A stretch of DNA of 64,000 nucleotides from the NCBI RefSeq assembly GCF_900100945.1, contig NZ_FNCG01000004.1, forward strand, positions 434,001-498,000, written 5' to 3'. This document shows, in pieces, positions 7,714 through 17,084 of this stretch; the first letter of the stretch is position 1; each line of letters opens with the position of its first letter. The DNA comes from Mucilaginibacter gossypii. GTDB lineage: Bacteria; Bacteroidota; Bacteroidia; Sphingobacteriales; Sphingobacteriaceae. A program made the translations under genes and the position numbers. The notes beneath the pieces were generated by a model. The model did not search any database, had not been told where the DNA came from, and saw nothing but the letters and a program-made list of their open reading frames with translations.

Positions 7714-9123
7714 ATGCTATTTAATTCAATATCTTTTGTAGTATTTTTTATAGTTGTTACAACGTTATATTTCGTATTAAGTCAAAAATACAGGTGGCTG
7801 CTACTTTTAATAGCAAGCTGTTACTTTTATATGGCTTTTGTTCCTATTTATATTATAATACTGGGTGGAACCATTATAGTTGATTATTTTGCCGGAATTT
7901 ATATCGAAAATGCAAAAGGGGTAAGGCGCAAGTTTTTCCTTACAATAAGCTTGATTGCGAACATTGGCGTACTTTGTGTGTTCAAGTACTACAATTTTTT
8001 GAACGGAAACTTAAGTGCACTTTTAGCGTATTCCGGGCATAAAAACCCCATCCCGTTTTTAACGATATTATTACCGATAGGATTATCTTTTCATACGTTT
8101 CAGGCTATGAGTTATACTATTGAAGTATATCGTGGTAACCAACCAGCCGAACGTAATTTTGGAATATACGCGTTATACGTAATGTTTTATCCCCAGCTGG
8201 TGGCTGGTCCTATTGAGAGGCCTCAAAATTTGCTGCATCAGTTTTATGAAAAGCACGATTTCAATGCCGAACGTGTTGCAGCCGGGTTAAAACAAATGAT
8301 GGTTGGTTTTCTGAAAAAACTGGTGGTCGCAGATCGACTTTCGATATATGTCGATACTATTTATAGCAGTTCGGCCACGCAATCTGGAAAATCACTTTTG
8401 GTGGCAACCATTTTTTTTGCAGTGCAAATATATTGTGACTTCTCCGGGTATTCGGATATTGCAATTGGAGCTGCAAAAGTAATGGGCTTTGACCTGATGA
8501 AGAATTTTAACCGGCCATATTTTTCGCTGTCAATAAGCGAATTTTGGCGCAGATGGCATATTTCCTTATCTACGTGGTTTAAAGATTATCTTTATTTCCC
8601 CTTAGGTGGTAGCAGAGTAGCAAATGTATACAGAAGATATTTCAATCTGCTGGTGGTTTTTCTGATAAGCGGATTATGGCATGGTGCAAATTGGACTTTC
8701 GTGATCTGGGGTGCACTTAACGGCTGTTTGCTTATTATTGAATCGGCTTTAAAAGTACCTTTTACAACTACAATATGGTGGAAGAAGCTTTTAAGGACAA
8801 TTATTACGTTCTCTTTGATTTGTTTAACCTGGGTATTTTTCAGGGCAACAACCGCTAACCAGGCTATCACAATAGTAGGAAAGATACTTCAATTTAAAGG
8901 GCCACTGTATCTTGGTAATCCTAAGGATCATTTCCTTTATTCTGTATTTGCCATTTTCTTCCTTTTATTTATTGAGTTTATCAGGGAATATTTTCCGAAA
9001 AGATTTGAGCTATTTGGTAATAAAAATGTAATGGTGCGGTATGCTGTATACGCAACAGCAGTAATTGCTATTTTGCTTTTTGGCGTGCTCGATGGCGGGC
9101 AGTTTATTTATTTCCAATTCTAA
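7714..9123 (+). CDS. MBOAT family O-acyltransferase (AlgI-like)
   Basis: Multi-pass membrane O-acyltransferase, 469 aa, with hydrophobic segments throughout. It has the MBOAT core FWRRWHISLSTWFKDYLYFPLGG and the catalytic histidine at His323 in GLWHGANW. AlgI-type members carry acetyl groups across the inner membrane so that exported polysaccharide can be O-acetylated. It starts 1 base after the glycosyltransferase gene and is followed 29 bases later by an SGNH-like gene, the usual arrangement in which the partner transfers the acetyl group to the glycan. It therefore probably decorates the polymer made by this operon. Confidence 0.92.
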   Translation: MLFNSISFVVFFIVVTTLYFVLSQKYRWLLLLIASCYFYMAFVPIYIIILGGTIIVDYFAGIYIENAKGVRRKFFLTISLIANIGVLCVFKYYNFLNGNLSALLAYSGHKNPIPFLTILLPIGLSFHTFQAMSYTIEVYRGNQPAERNFGIYALYVMFYPQLVAGPIERPQNLLHQFYEKHDFNAERVAAGLKQMMVGFLKKLVVADRLSIYVDTIYSSSATQSGKSLLVATIFFAVQIYCDFSGYSDIAIGAAKVMGFDLMKNFNRPYFSLSISEFWRRWHISLSTWFKDYLYFPLGGSRVANVYRRYFNLLVVFLISGLWHGANWTFVIWGALNGCLLIIESALKVPFTTTIWWKKLLRTIITFSLICLTWVFFRATTANQAITIVGKILQFKGPLYLGNPKDHFLYSVFAIFFLLFIEFIREYFPKRFELFGNKNVMVRYAVYATAVIAILLFGVLDGGQFIYFQF

Positions 9124-9152
9124 CTGATACTTTATCAAGCATATTCTGATTT

Positions 9153-10103
9153 ATGAAGGAATTTATAATTTTTTTAAAACGCCTGGTTATTTTACTGTTA
9201 GTAGTGATAGTCAGTGATATCGCCATAGGTGCTGTTATTAACTATGTGTTTAATAAACAAAAGAGTGGGAAGTACTTTATTACTACATACGCATTAAACA
9301 AAACTAATGAGGATATCCTGATTTTTGGGAATTCTCATGCCGCGCAGCATTTTAATACGCCCTTGATGGTTGAAAAAATGAAAGTGTCGGCTTTTAATTT
9401 CGGTGTGCAAGGGCAAAGTATGTCATATTATTACCCGGTGATAAAGTCAGTATTAAGTCATCATACGCCTAAGCTCATTATACTTAATCTTGATTGTTCT
9501 GAATTAAGCAAAAACCCGGCAAATTATCAAAGGCTTTCTATCTTTTTGCCTTATTTCCATAAAAACAAGTATATCGATACAAGTATAGCTTTGATTGGTA
9601 AAGTTGAGAAATATGAAGCCTGGTCATCGCTTTACAGATATAATTCAACTTTAGGATACATGTTATTTAACATGTCAGGAAAGTCGGATAATAAAAGTTA
9701 CAAAAGCTTGGGTTTTGATCCTCAATACGGGAATTTTTGTCAAAAAACTCCTGATGAGAGTACAAAACCTCCTAAAACAAAATTTGATGACAGGGTAATA
9801 AACTTACTCAGTTCTTTAATCGCAGATATTAAGCAAGCTCACATTCCGCTTGTAGTAACAACTACGCCTCTCCTCAATGGCATGGGCGATAACATATATC
9901 AGGATAAACTAAGGGTTTTATTAAAAAATAATGGTGTAGAATATTGGGATTATGCTAATGATACTAACTTTAAAACTAAATGCGACCTGTTTCTAGATCA
10001 AACCCATTTAAATAAAGGCGGAGCAGATCTTTTTACAACGATGATCATTAAAAGGATAAGTGACAGCAATCTTTTAACGAGTAAGGACACAGCACAGAAT
10101 TGA
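9153..10103 (+). CDS. SGNH-hydrolase-like membrane-anchored partner of MBOAT
   Basis: 316-aa protein with an N-terminal membrane anchor (about residues 8-33) and a periplasmic domain. FGNSHAAQHF gives a candidate nucleophile Ser61 in a G-x-S setting, and FLDQTHLNKGG gives Asp282 and His285 in the D-x-x-H pattern, so a full SGNH-type triad is present. By analogy with AlgX/AlgJ or PatB-type proteins it would receive acetyl groups from the upstream MBOAT protein and pass them to polysaccharide. Overall similarity to named families is low, so the function rests on the triad and the neighbour. It is the last gene of the operon. Confidence 0.72.
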   Translation: MKEFIIFLKRLVILLLVVIVSDIAIGAVINYVFNKQKSGKYFITTYALNKTNEDILIFGNSHAAQHFNTPLMVEKMKVSAFNFGVQGQSMSYYYPVIKSVLSHHTPKLIILNLDCSELSKNPANYQRLSIFLPYFHKNKYIDTSIALIGKVEKYEAWSSLYRYNSTLGYMLFNMSGKSDNKSYKSLGFDPQYGNFCQKTPDESTKPPKTKFDDRVINLLSSLIADIKQAHIPLVVTTTPLLNGMGDNIYQDKLRVLLKNNGVEYWDYANDTNFKTKCDLFLDQTHLNKGGADLFTTMIIKRISDSNLLTSKDTAQN

Positions 10104-10129
10104 TTAAAAGGCGAATATAATAACAGTTT

Positions 10130-10160
10130 AGTCCTTATTGCTGACCTAGTAATAGGGACT
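10130..10160 (+). terminator. Hairpin after the EPS operon
   Basis: Ten-base stem (10130-10139 with 10151-10160, one G-U pair) closing an 11-base loop, 27 bases past the last stop codon of the plus-strand operon. It is followed by an AT-rich stretch without a clean T run. Likely terminator. Confidence 0.55.
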
Positions 10161-10410
10161 AATTATTTATACGTGCACGCACCATGCTATGCTGCCTCCC
10201 TTTTCCAAATAGTAGTCTGAATATATCAGTCTTGTCTGTCTTTTAGTCAATTATTTTCTTTCAATCGATGAATGCTAGCCGTAAAATTAAATGCGAAGGG
10301 GAGGTAATAATAATGGATGCCCTTAAAAACAAGGTAGGCAGGTAGGTTAGGCGAAGCGGACGATTATTAAAAGCGACGAGAACACACAGATTGACCTATT
10401 ATATAAATAA

Positions 10411-10448
10411 ATAACAAGTGTTCCCGTTTGTATAAAAACACTTGTTAT
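10411..10448 (-). terminator. Terminator of the xylanase gene
   Basis: Perfect 12-base inverted repeat (10411-10422 and 10437-10448) 16 bases past the xylanase stop codon. On the minus strand it is followed by a T-rich tract. Confidence 0.65.
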
Positions 10449-10463
10449 CTATTTTATCGTGTT

Positions 10464-11567
10464 TTATTGCTCTAAGCCAGAGATAAACGCTTTATAACTT
10501 GGCTTTTTACGATACTGCTCATCAAATAACAATGGATTATCTTTCTTTTTAGGGCCCCCACCTGCATTGATGTAAGTATCTTTGTCGGTCACACACCAGA
10601 ATGTAATTCCAAACTGCTGACGTTTAGGTACAAGGGTTTTATATTGATGAGCTATGTAATAGTATAGGTTAGCTTGTTTGTTTGCATTTTGTGAGGAATC
10701 GGCGGTGTCAAATAAATTGCCTCCGGGGTTAAGGCGGATATCTAATTCAGAAATATGAATTTGCAAGCCGGTTTTGGCAGATTGGACGAGTGCGTTTTTT
10801 ATACCTTCTTGTGAGGTGCCTATATCAACGTGCAATTGTAATCCCAGTCCGCCAATAGGAATATTACGTGCTTTAAAATCACGTACCATGTTTAACATCG
10901 CTTGTAATCGCCTGGGTGATTTCTCTTGGCTGTTATCGTTGTAAAACAGAACGGCTTGAGGATCGGCTTCGTGGGCGTATATAAATGCCCTGGCTATATA
11001 GTCTTTACCTAAATGCAGCGCCCAAACGTTTACATACTTTTTATCGTAGGTAGCCATCCTTGGTGTACCATCATTATCAAAAGCTTCATTCACAACATCC
11101 CATGATTTAACCCTACCTTTGAAATGCCTTACTATGGTTTGAATATGTGTTTTAAATAAATTTTCCCACGCTACAGAATCGCCCTGGAAATTTTGTACCC
11201 AATCAGGAAGCCCCTGAAAGTAAATGAGGCAATGGCCATGTACATCCAGGTTATTTTTCACTCCAAAATTTACAAGGTCATCTGCCGGCGAAAATAAAAA
11301 AGTATTGGGTGTTGGCCTGAGTTGGTTCCAGAATAATGAACTGGCAGTACTCATACTATTAAATTCACGCACTACTATTTCCCTTATTTTAGGGTCATTT
11401 AACTGGCGGGTGCCTATTCCAACTCCAATGGGGAAACTCGTGGCTTTTTTTAAAGTATCGTTTTGAGTTTTCGTGTTCAAAGTATATTTAAACTGTTTGT
11501 GATTGGTAACGGAAGAAGGGAAGGATACAAAGCAAAACGCAGTGCAAACAAGGGCAATATATTTCAT
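10464..11567 (-). CDS. Secreted endo-1,4-beta-xylanase, GH10
   Basis: Glycoside hydrolase family 10 enzyme, 367 aa, cleaving beta-1,4-xylan or a related backbone with retention. A signal peptide covers about the first 20 residues. The barrel has both catalytic glutamates: Glu161 in WDVVNEAFD (acid/base) and Glu274 in HISELDIRL (nucleophile). The usual GHTLVWH segment appears as HGHCLIYF (residues 110-117), so the second family histidine is replaced. It stands alone on the minus strand between two blocks of polysaccharide biosynthesis genes. It might trim or release the polymer made here rather than digest plant xylan. Confidence 0.92.
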   Translation of the reverse strand: MKYIALVCTAFCFVSFPSSVTNHKQFKYTLNTKTQNDTLKKATSFPIGVGIGTRQLNDPKIREIVVREFNSMSTASSLFWNQLRPTPNTFLFSPADDLVNFGVKNNLDVHGHCLIYFQGLPDWVQNFQGDSVAWENLFKTHIQTIVRHFKGRVKSWDVVNEAFDNDGTPRMATYDKKYVNVWALHLGKDYIARAFIYAHEADPQAVLFYNDNSQEKSPRRLQAMLNMVRDFKARNIPIGGLGLQLHVDIGTSQEGIKNALVQSAKTGLQIHISELDIRLNPGGNLFDTADSSQNANKQANLYYYIAHQYKTLVPKRQQFGITFWCVTDKDTYINAGGGPKKKDNPLLFDEQYRKKPSYKAFISGLEQ

Positions 11568-11902
11568 AATTTTAAATGTATTAAATTTTATTTAATTAAA
11601 GCGGTCATTGCAATACCTGCAAAAATACCGCTCCTTTTATTTATAAGGGTAGTAACAGTTTTTTTTATTTTTTATTTTAAAAGCTCATATAAACGAGTGT
11701 TTTATTACAATGTGTTTTTAACGTTAACGCTATTTAATGTTTTTAAAGTAGATAATAAGTATGAGTTTTTAATGAAAAAAAATTATCGAATCTTGACAGT
11801 TCAGTTCTGGATACCTTTATATTCGCCCACATTACAATATTATATGAACCAATGTTTGTATTTTTAAAGACAAATATTGAAAGATAACTATCGCTCTATT
11901 CT
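11568..11902. other. AT-rich divergent intergenic region
   Basis: This 335-base gap lies between the divergent xylanase and gmd genes and must hold promoters for both. It is very AT-rich and has no clear reading frame. A frame across 11463-11867 is antisense to the xylanase start and then low-complexity. I see no confident TAnnTTTG element. Confidence 0.5.
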
Positions 11903-13021
11903 ATGGAAAAAAGAAAGGCATTAATTACGGGTATCACCGGCCAGGATGGTGCATATCTTACCGAGTTGTTAATTTCAAAAGGATATGATGTCCATGGTAT
12001 AAAACGCCGTAGTTCATTGTTTAATACAGATAGGATTGACCATCTTTATCAAGATCCGCACGATAGCGAAATAAGGTTAACACTTCATTACGGTGATTTG
12101 AGTGATAGCACTAATCTTATTCGTATAATCCAGCAAGTTCAGCCAGATGAGATATACAACTTAGGTGCTATGTCGCACGTGAAAGTTAGTTTTGATACTC
12201 CTGAGTATACAGCTAATGCCGATGGCATTGGAACTTTAAGGTTACTTGAAGCTATTCGTATCTTAGGCCTTGAAAAAAAGACAAAAATATATCAAGCATC
12301 TACTTCTGAACTGTATGGTTTAGTGCAGGCTGTTCCTCAATCTGAAACCACACCATTTTATCCGCGTTCACCATACGCAGTGGCAAAAATGTATGCTTAT
12401 TGGATAACAGTAAATTATCGTGAGGCTTATGGCATTTACGCTTGTAACGGTATATTGTTTAACCACGAAAGTCCCTTGCGTGGCGAAACCTTTGTAACTC
12501 GTAAAATTACCCGCGCAACTGCAAAAATTGCTATGGGGTTACAGGATAAATTATTTCTGGGCAATCTGGATGCTCAAAGGGACTGGGGACATGCTAAGGA
12601 TTATGTGGAGGCTATGTACCTGATATTACAACAGGATAAACCTACTGATTATGTGATTGCTACCGGTGTAACTACCCGTGTTCGCGAGTTTGTAAGACTT
12701 GCTTTTGCCGAAGTTGGCATCACAGTTGAATTTAAAGGCGAGGGCATTAATGAAGTTGGATATGTTGTTAGCTGTAACAATCCTGATTTTCACGTTGAAA
12801 TAGGTAAGGAAGTAGTTGCTGTTGATGCTAAGTATTTCCGTCCAACCGAAGTAGATCTACTGATTGGTGACCCTGCAAAATCAAAGAAATTGTTGGGCTG
12901 GCAACCTAAATACGACTTGAAAGAGCTTGTTAGCGAAATGGTTGCAGCCGACGTTGACCTGTTCAGAAGGGAAAGGTTATTGAAGGATTCTGGCTATGCC
13001 ATCAAAAACCAATTTGAATAA
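11903..13021 (+). CDS. gmd: GDP-mannose 4,6-dehydratase
   Basis: Converts GDP-D-mannose to GDP-4-keto-6-deoxy-D-mannose, the first step to GDP-L-fucose (372 aa, usual length). The N-terminus [14 protein letters not shown] is the NADP-binding signature. The active-site STSELYG and [15 protein letters not shown] (Tyr-x3-Lys) segments are present, as is the [13 protein letters not shown] segment typical of Gmd. It is followed 3 bases later by fcl, so the two form the GDP-fucose branch. The mannose precursor would come from manA at 42388 plus mannose-1-phosphate steps not seen here. Confidence 0.96.
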   Translation: MEKRKALITGITGQDGAYLTELLISKGYDVHGIKRRSSLFNTDRIDHLYQDPHDSEIRLTLHYGDLSDSTNLIRIIQQVQPDEIYNLGAMSHVKVSFDTPEYTANADGIGTLRLLEAIRILGLEKKTKIYQASTSELYGLVQAVPQSETTPFYPRSPYAVAKMYAYWITVNYREAYGIYACNGILFNHESPLRGETFVTRKITRATAKIAMGLQDKLFLGNLDAQRDWGHAKDYVEAMYLILQQDKPTDYVIATGVTTRVREFVRLAFAEVGITVEFKGEGINEVGYVVSCNNPDFHVEIGKEVVAVDAKYFRPTEVDLLIGDPAKSKKLLGWQPKYDLKELVSEMVAADVDLFRRERLLKDSGYAIKNQFE

Positions 13022-13024
13022 ACT

Positions 13025-13972
13025 ATGATGGAAAAGGACGCAAAGATATATATAGCTGGTCATCGTGGCATGGTTGGTTCCGCAATTTTCCGTAAACTAC
13101 AACGTGAAGGTTTTACGAATTTTGCAACGCGTTCATCGTCAGAACTCGACCTTCGTGATCAGGTTGCTGTATCCGAATTCTTTAGGCAGGAAAAGCCCGA
13201 TTATGTTTTTCTTGCAGCTGCAAAAGTTGGTGGTATTGTTGCCAATAATACTTACAGAGCTGAATTTTTATATGATAATCTGCAAATTCAGAATAATATC
13301 ATTCATAACTCATATTTAAATGGGGTAAAGAAGCTGATGTTTTTGGGTTCAAGCTGTATTTATCCAAAATTAGCGCCTCAGCCTTTAAAAGAGTATTACT
13401 TGTTGACTGGTCCGCTTGAGGAAACCAATGAACCATACGCGATAGCCAAAATTGCAGGCATAAAAATGTGCGATGCTTATCGTGCTCAATATGGTTGTAA
13501 CTATATATCAGCTATGCCTACTAACTTGTACGGTTATAATGATAATTATCATCCTCAAAACTCTCATGTTTTGCCTGCTTTGATCCGTCGTTTTCACGAA
13601 GCTAAGGAGCAGCAGGCGCCGGCGGTAACTATATGGGGTACCGGCACACCAAAGCGTGAATTTTTATTTGCTGATGATCTTGCCGAAGCATGCTATTATT
13701 TGATGCAGAACTATAATGAGCCGGGGCTGGTTAATATAGGAACTGGCGACGATGTAACTATAAAAGAGCTTGCAGAGCTTGTAAAAAAAGTAACTGGTTA
13801 TAAGGGCGAAATTAATTTTGATACTTCTAAACCAGATGGTACACCCAGAAAGCTAATGGATGTTACTAAACTGGCAAATGCAGGATGGAAATATCACACC
13901 AAGCTTGAAGATGGTATTGCATTAGCATACGCCGACTTTTTAAGCAAGGGTGAATTGATTGTTCAACGATAA
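13025..13972 (+). CDS. fcl: GDP-L-fucose synthase
   Basis: Epimerase-reductase (315 aa) turning GDP-4-keto-6-deoxymannose into GDP-L-fucose. The nucleotide loop [10 protein letters not shown] is near the N-terminus. The catalytic pattern SSCIYP and the Tyr-x3-Lys of [10 protein letters not shown] match Fcl/WcaG, followed by [11 protein letters not shown]. It is encoded 3 bases after gmd. Two ATG codons in a row open the gene (13025 and 13028) and either could be used. A strong hairpin after the stop codon probably ends this two-gene transcript. Confidence 0.95.
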   Translation: MMEKDAKIYIAGHRGMVGSAIFRKLQREGFTNFATRSSSELDLRDQVAVSEFFRQEKPDYVFLAAAKVGGIVANNTYRAEFLYDNLQIQNNIIHNSYLNGVKKLMFLGSSCIYPKLAPQPLKEYYLLTGPLEETNEPYAIAKIAGIKMCDAYRAQYGCNYISAMPTNLYGYNDNYHPQNSHVLPALIRRFHEAKEQQAPAVTIWGTGTPKREFLFADDLAEACYYLMQNYNEPGLVNIGTGDDVTIKELAELVKKVTGYKGEINFDTSKPDGTPRKLMDVTKLANAGWKYHTKLEDGIALAYADFLSKGELIVQR

Positions 13973-13990
13973 GTAATTCATGTCATACTT

Positions 13991-14028
13991 AAACATCAGA
14001 AGCCGGCGAAAACCGGCTTCTGATGTTT
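13991..14028 (+). terminator. Perfect 16-base hairpin after fcl
   Basis: A perfect 16-base stem (13991-14006 and 14013-14028) with a 6-base loop, 18 bases past the fcl stop codon. The arms end in A and T runs, so it could work on either strand, but no further T tract follows. Probable terminator of gmd-fcl. Confidence 0.65.
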
Positions 14029-14034
14029 AAAACC

Positions 14035-14055
14035 CCTAATAAATCATTTATTAGG
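14035..14055. promoter_or_regulatory. 21-base palindrome upstream of rfbC
   Basis: Arms 14035-14044 and 14046-14055 are perfectly complementary around one central base. It lies about 200 bases before rfbC, directly after the fcl hairpin. The symmetry suits a dimeric repressor site, but no regulator is known, and it could instead be a second weak terminator. Confidence 0.35.
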
Positions 14056-14251
14056 CTCGCTGTTGGCAGCTCTTCCTTAGGTGTTCAATGCATTAATAAT
14101 ATAGCAGCCAACTGTTTGAATTACGGTCCGTCCGTTAATAAGGTGTATTACTCATTTTTAAATATGCCGTTGGGTTCTGTAACGTATTTTGCATTATCTT
14201 CGTTAATAGAAAACGGTACGCAATCCGGTTTTAGTTATCTTAATATATTAT

Positions 14252-14806
14252 ATGACTATAATACCAACCCCGCTTAAGGGATGTTTATTAATAAAACCAC
14301 GTATTTTTAGTGATGACCGCGGTTATTTTTTTGAATCGTTTAATCAACAACGGTTTGCTGATGCTACAGGCTTCAATGTCAACTTTGTACAGGATAATCA
14401 ATCTTATTCAACTAAAGGTGTATTACGTGGCCTGCATTTACAAAAAGGTCGGTTTTCGCAAGCTAAGTTGGTTAGGGTAACCAAAGGCGAAGTATTGGAC
14501 GTAGCTGTCGACCTGCGCAAAGGGTCGGCAACTTATGGGCAATATTATGGAGTGCATTTAACCGAACAGAATAACGAGCAATTTTTTATTCCCCGTGGAT
14601 TTGCCCATGGCTTTATTGTATTGAGCGATGAAGCCGTATTCCAGTATAAATGTGATAACTACTATAACAAAGAGTCAGAAAGTGGTCTACATTATGCCGA
14701 TCCTGATTTAAATATTGATTGGCAGCTCAGCGGGAGCAATGTGCTGGTATCGGATAAAGACCTTGAACTGCCCTTTTTAAAGGATGCTCCTGATTTTGGG
14801 TTCTAA
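14252..14806 (+). CDS. rfbC: dTDP-4-dehydrorhamnose 3,5-epimerase
   Basis: Cupin-fold epimerase (184 aa, standard length) acting on dTDP-4-keto-6-deoxyglucose at C3 and C5 on the way to dTDP-L-rhamnose. The motif LRGLHLQ carries the active-site histidine, and FIPRGFAHGFIVLSD plus VFQYKCDNYY are typical of RmlC. It is followed 40 bases later by rfbD. The 5' neighbour is a gap that holds only a palindrome, so these two genes probably form their own transcript. Confidence 0.96.
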   Translation: MTIIPTPLKGCLLIKPRIFSDDRGYFFESFNQQRFADATGFNVNFVQDNQSYSTKGVLRGLHLQKGRFSQAKLVRVTKGEVLDVAVDLRKGSATYGQYYGVHLTEQNNEQFFIPRGFAHGFIVLSDEAVFQYKCDNYYNKESESGLHYADPDLNIDWQLSGSNVLVSDKDLELPFLKDAPDFGF

Positions 14807-14846
14807 TTTTTATCCTGGTTTAATCAAAAAATAACACTTCTAAAAA

Positions 14847-15710
14847 ATGCAAAATATCATCGTATTTGGAGCATCAGGACAATTGGGTAACTGCTTAAAG
14901 AAAGTAGCAGGCGACAGGAAAATAGATTATATCCATTTCCTGCCTGAAGAAGAGGCGGACATTCTGCGGGAAGATTTGCTGGATATTGTTTTTGAAAAAT
15001 ATAGACCGGCGTTTGCTATCAATTGCGCTGCTTATACCGCTGTTGATAAAGCGGAAGACGAAGTTGACCTGGCCCGGGCGATCAATAAAACAGGGGCCGC
15101 AAATCTTGCCAGGCATTGTAAAGCATATGGTGCTACCCTTGTTCAGATCTCAACTGATTTCATTTTTAAGGGCGATGTGGCATTGCCACTCACAGAGGAG
15201 GCCATTGCTGAGCCTATCAGTGTATATGGCCTTACCAAACTGGAGGGAGAACAGGCAATTGCGGAAATTCTTGATGAACACTATACAATTCGTACAAGCT
15301 GGCTATACTCCGAGTATGGCAACAATTTTGTAAAAACCATGCTAAGGCTTGGGGCCGACCGTGATGAGCTTAAGGTGATTGCAGACCAGGTGGGCACACC
15401 CACATATGCTATTGACCTGGCAGAAGCAATTTTAACTATCATAACAGCTGGTAAAAAAGCATATGGTATTTATCATTACAGCAATGAAGGGGTAACCTCA
15501 TGGTATGACTTTGCCAAAGGTATCTTTGATATTTCAGGTACTGATGTTAAAGTACTCCCAATACGCACATCAGAATATCCAACGAATGCGCAACGACCGG
15601 CATATTCGGTACTGGATAAGGCTAAGATCAAAGCTACGTTTAATATAAAGATCCCTTACTGGCGCGACAGCCTAAAAGCTTGTATTAAAAAATTGGCTGC
15701 CGCACAATAA
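14847..15710 (+). CDS. rfbD: dTDP-4-dehydrorhamnose reductase
   Basis: NAD(P)H-dependent reductase (287 aa) for the last step of dTDP-L-rhamnose synthesis. The N-terminal FGASGQLG loop binds the cofactor, and STDFIFKG followed by VYGLTKLEGE supplies the Thr and Tyr-x3-Lys catalytic residues. RTSWLYSEYGNNFVKTM is a typical RmlD segment. It is the partner of rfbC just upstream. rfbA lies 2.6 kb further on, separated by cysDN, and rfbB is not in the window. A hairpin follows the stop codon. Confidence 0.95.
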   Translation: MQNIIVFGASGQLGNCLKKVAGDRKIDYIHFLPEEEADILREDLLDIVFEKYRPAFAINCAAYTAVDKAEDEVDLARAINKTGAANLARHCKAYGATLVQISTDFIFKGDVALPLTEEAIAEPISVYGLTKLEGEQAIAEILDEHYTIRTSWLYSEYGNNFVKTMLRLGADRDELKVIADQVGTPTYAIDLAEAILTIITAGKKAYGIYHYSNEGVTSWYDFAKGIFDISGTDVKVLPIRTSEYPTNAQRPAYSVLDKAKIKATFNIKIPYWRDSLKACIKKLAAAQ

Positions 15711-15731
15711 ACAATGAGTTTTAAAAAAAAT

Positions 15732-15766
15732 AAAATGCCAGGCTTTTCTTACAAACCTGGCATTTT
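15732..15766. terminator. Bidirectional terminator between rfbD and cysN
   Basis: An 11-base perfect stem (15732-15742 and 15756-15766) flanked by A-rich and T-rich runs, lying between two convergent genes. It can serve both. Confidence 0.8.
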
Positions 15767-15785
15767 TAGTTTTTCCCCAAATAGC

Positions 15786-17027
15786 TTATAGGAATGTCCC
15801 TGCTGCTACCGTTTCATTAGTTGATTCATCAACCAGGATCAATGAGCCGGTAATACGGTTTTTGCGATACTCGTCAAACACTACGGGTTGAGTAGTGCGT
15901 AAACGGATCTTCACCATTTCGTTCATCTTAATATCGGTATTTTCTTCCTGCTTTTCAAGTGTATTGATATCAAGTTTATAATAAACTTCCTTAATGATCG
16001 ACATTACCTCGCGGGTGGTGGTTTTGAGATGATATTTAGCACCTGGGCGCGGGCTGCGGGTTGCCATCCAGCAAATCATCGCGTCAAGGTCCTGGCTCAC
16101 CTGCGGTTCGCTGTCGTCTTTAACAATCATATCGCCGCGGCTTACATCAATATCATCCTCCAAAGTAATGGACACCGACATTGGTGCAAAAGCTTCCTCA
16201 ACCGGACCCGAATAAGTATCGATAGATTTTATGGCTGATGTTAATCCTGACGGCAATACGGTGATCTTATCGCCAGGCCTGAAAATGCCGCCTGCTATCC
16301 GGCCGGCATAACCGCGGTAATCATGATATTCATCCGCATGAGGACGGATCACTGTTTGCACCGGGAAGCGGGCATCAGAGTGGTTTTCATCACTGGCAAT
16401 ATGGATAGTCTCCAGTGTATGTAACAGGCTTTCGCCTTTGTACCACGGCATGTTTTCCGAATCGTTAACCACATTGTCACCGGCTAAAGCGCTGATAGGC
16501 ACAAAACGGATATCAGTGACATCAATTTTTGCTGCAAAAGCTTCATATTGTTCAACTACTTTGTTAAAAGCCTCTTCGCTATAATCAACCAAATCCATTT
16601 TGTTCACACAAACAATAATATGTGGTATTTTTAATAGTGATGCAATAAATGAGTGGCGGCAGGTTTGCTCAACCACACCTTTGCGGGCATCAATAAGTAC
16701 CAGGGCAAGGTTTGCTGTTGAAGCGCCGGTAACCATGTTGCGGGTATACTGGATATGGCCAGGGGTATCGGCAATAATAAATTTACGTTTGGGTGTGGCA
16801 AAATAGCGGTAGGCCACGTCAATGGTAATGCCCTGCTCGCGCTCCGAACGTAAACCATCAGTTAATAATGAAAGATCAACATGCTGAAGCCCTTTTCGTT
16901 CGCTCGATTGTTTTACAGCCTCCATCTGGTCTTCAAAGATGGATTTCGAATCGTATAGTAAGCGTCCTATAAGGGTACTTTTACCATCGTCAACACTACC
17001 TGCTGTAGTAAAACGTAATAATTCCAT
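15786..17027 (-). CDS. cysN: Sulfate adenylyltransferase subunit 1 (GTPase)
   Basis: GTP-binding subunit of ATP sulfurylase, 413 aa, which couples GTP hydrolysis to formation of adenosine 5'-phosphosulfate. The EF-Tu-like G motifs are clear: GSVDDGKST near the N-terminus, DTPGHIQYTRNM (G3) and NKMDLV (G4), followed by beta-barrel domains. There is no fused CysC kinase domain. It lies 57 bases after cysD on the same strand. No cysC, cysH or sulfite reductase gene is in view, so the product could feed assimilation elsewhere or sulfation of the polysaccharide; the second is only an inference from position. Confidence 0.95.
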   Translation of the reverse strand: MELLRFTTAGSVDDGKSTLIGRLLYDSKSIFEDQMEAVKQSSERKGLQHVDLSLLTDGLRSEREQGITIDVAYRYFATPKRKFIIADTPGHIQYTRNMVTGASTANLALVLIDARKGVVEQTCRHSFIASLLKIPHIIVCVNKMDLVDYSEEAFNKVVEQYEAFAAKIDVTDIRFVPISALAGDNVVNDSENMPWYKGESLLHTLETIHIASDENHSDARFPVQTVIRPHADEYHDYRGYAGRIAGGIFRPGDKITVLPSGLTSAIKSIDTYSGPVEEAFAPMSVSITLEDDIDVSRGDMIVKDDSEPQVSQDLDAMICWMATRSPRPGAKYHLKTTTREVMSIIKEVYYKLDINTLEKQEENTDIKMNEMVKIRLRTTQPVVFDEYRKNRITGSLILVDESTNETVAAGTFL

Positions 17028-17084
17028 TGTGGTGGTATGTTTTTTGCTCCGGGCTTGGCTGCCTGAAGGCTCATTGAATCAAAT

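Larger units (their letters stand above)
10104..10463. other. Gene-free gap between EPS operon and xylanase gene
   Basis: This 360-base gap separates two convergent genes. It holds a terminator-like hairpin at each end (10130-10160 and 10411-10448, listed separately). The middle has no convincing reading frame, repeat or promoter that I can see. Confidence 0.6.

Noticed and set aside
11463..11867. 134-codon plus-strand frame upstream of gmd
   Set aside because: The first part is antisense to the xylanase gene, and the rest is low-complexity Phe/Lys/Tyr from AT-rich DNA.
14023..14277. 84-codon plus-strand frame between fcl and rfbC
   Set aside because: It starts inside the fcl hairpin, overlaps the rfbC start and shows no family pattern; likely chance.
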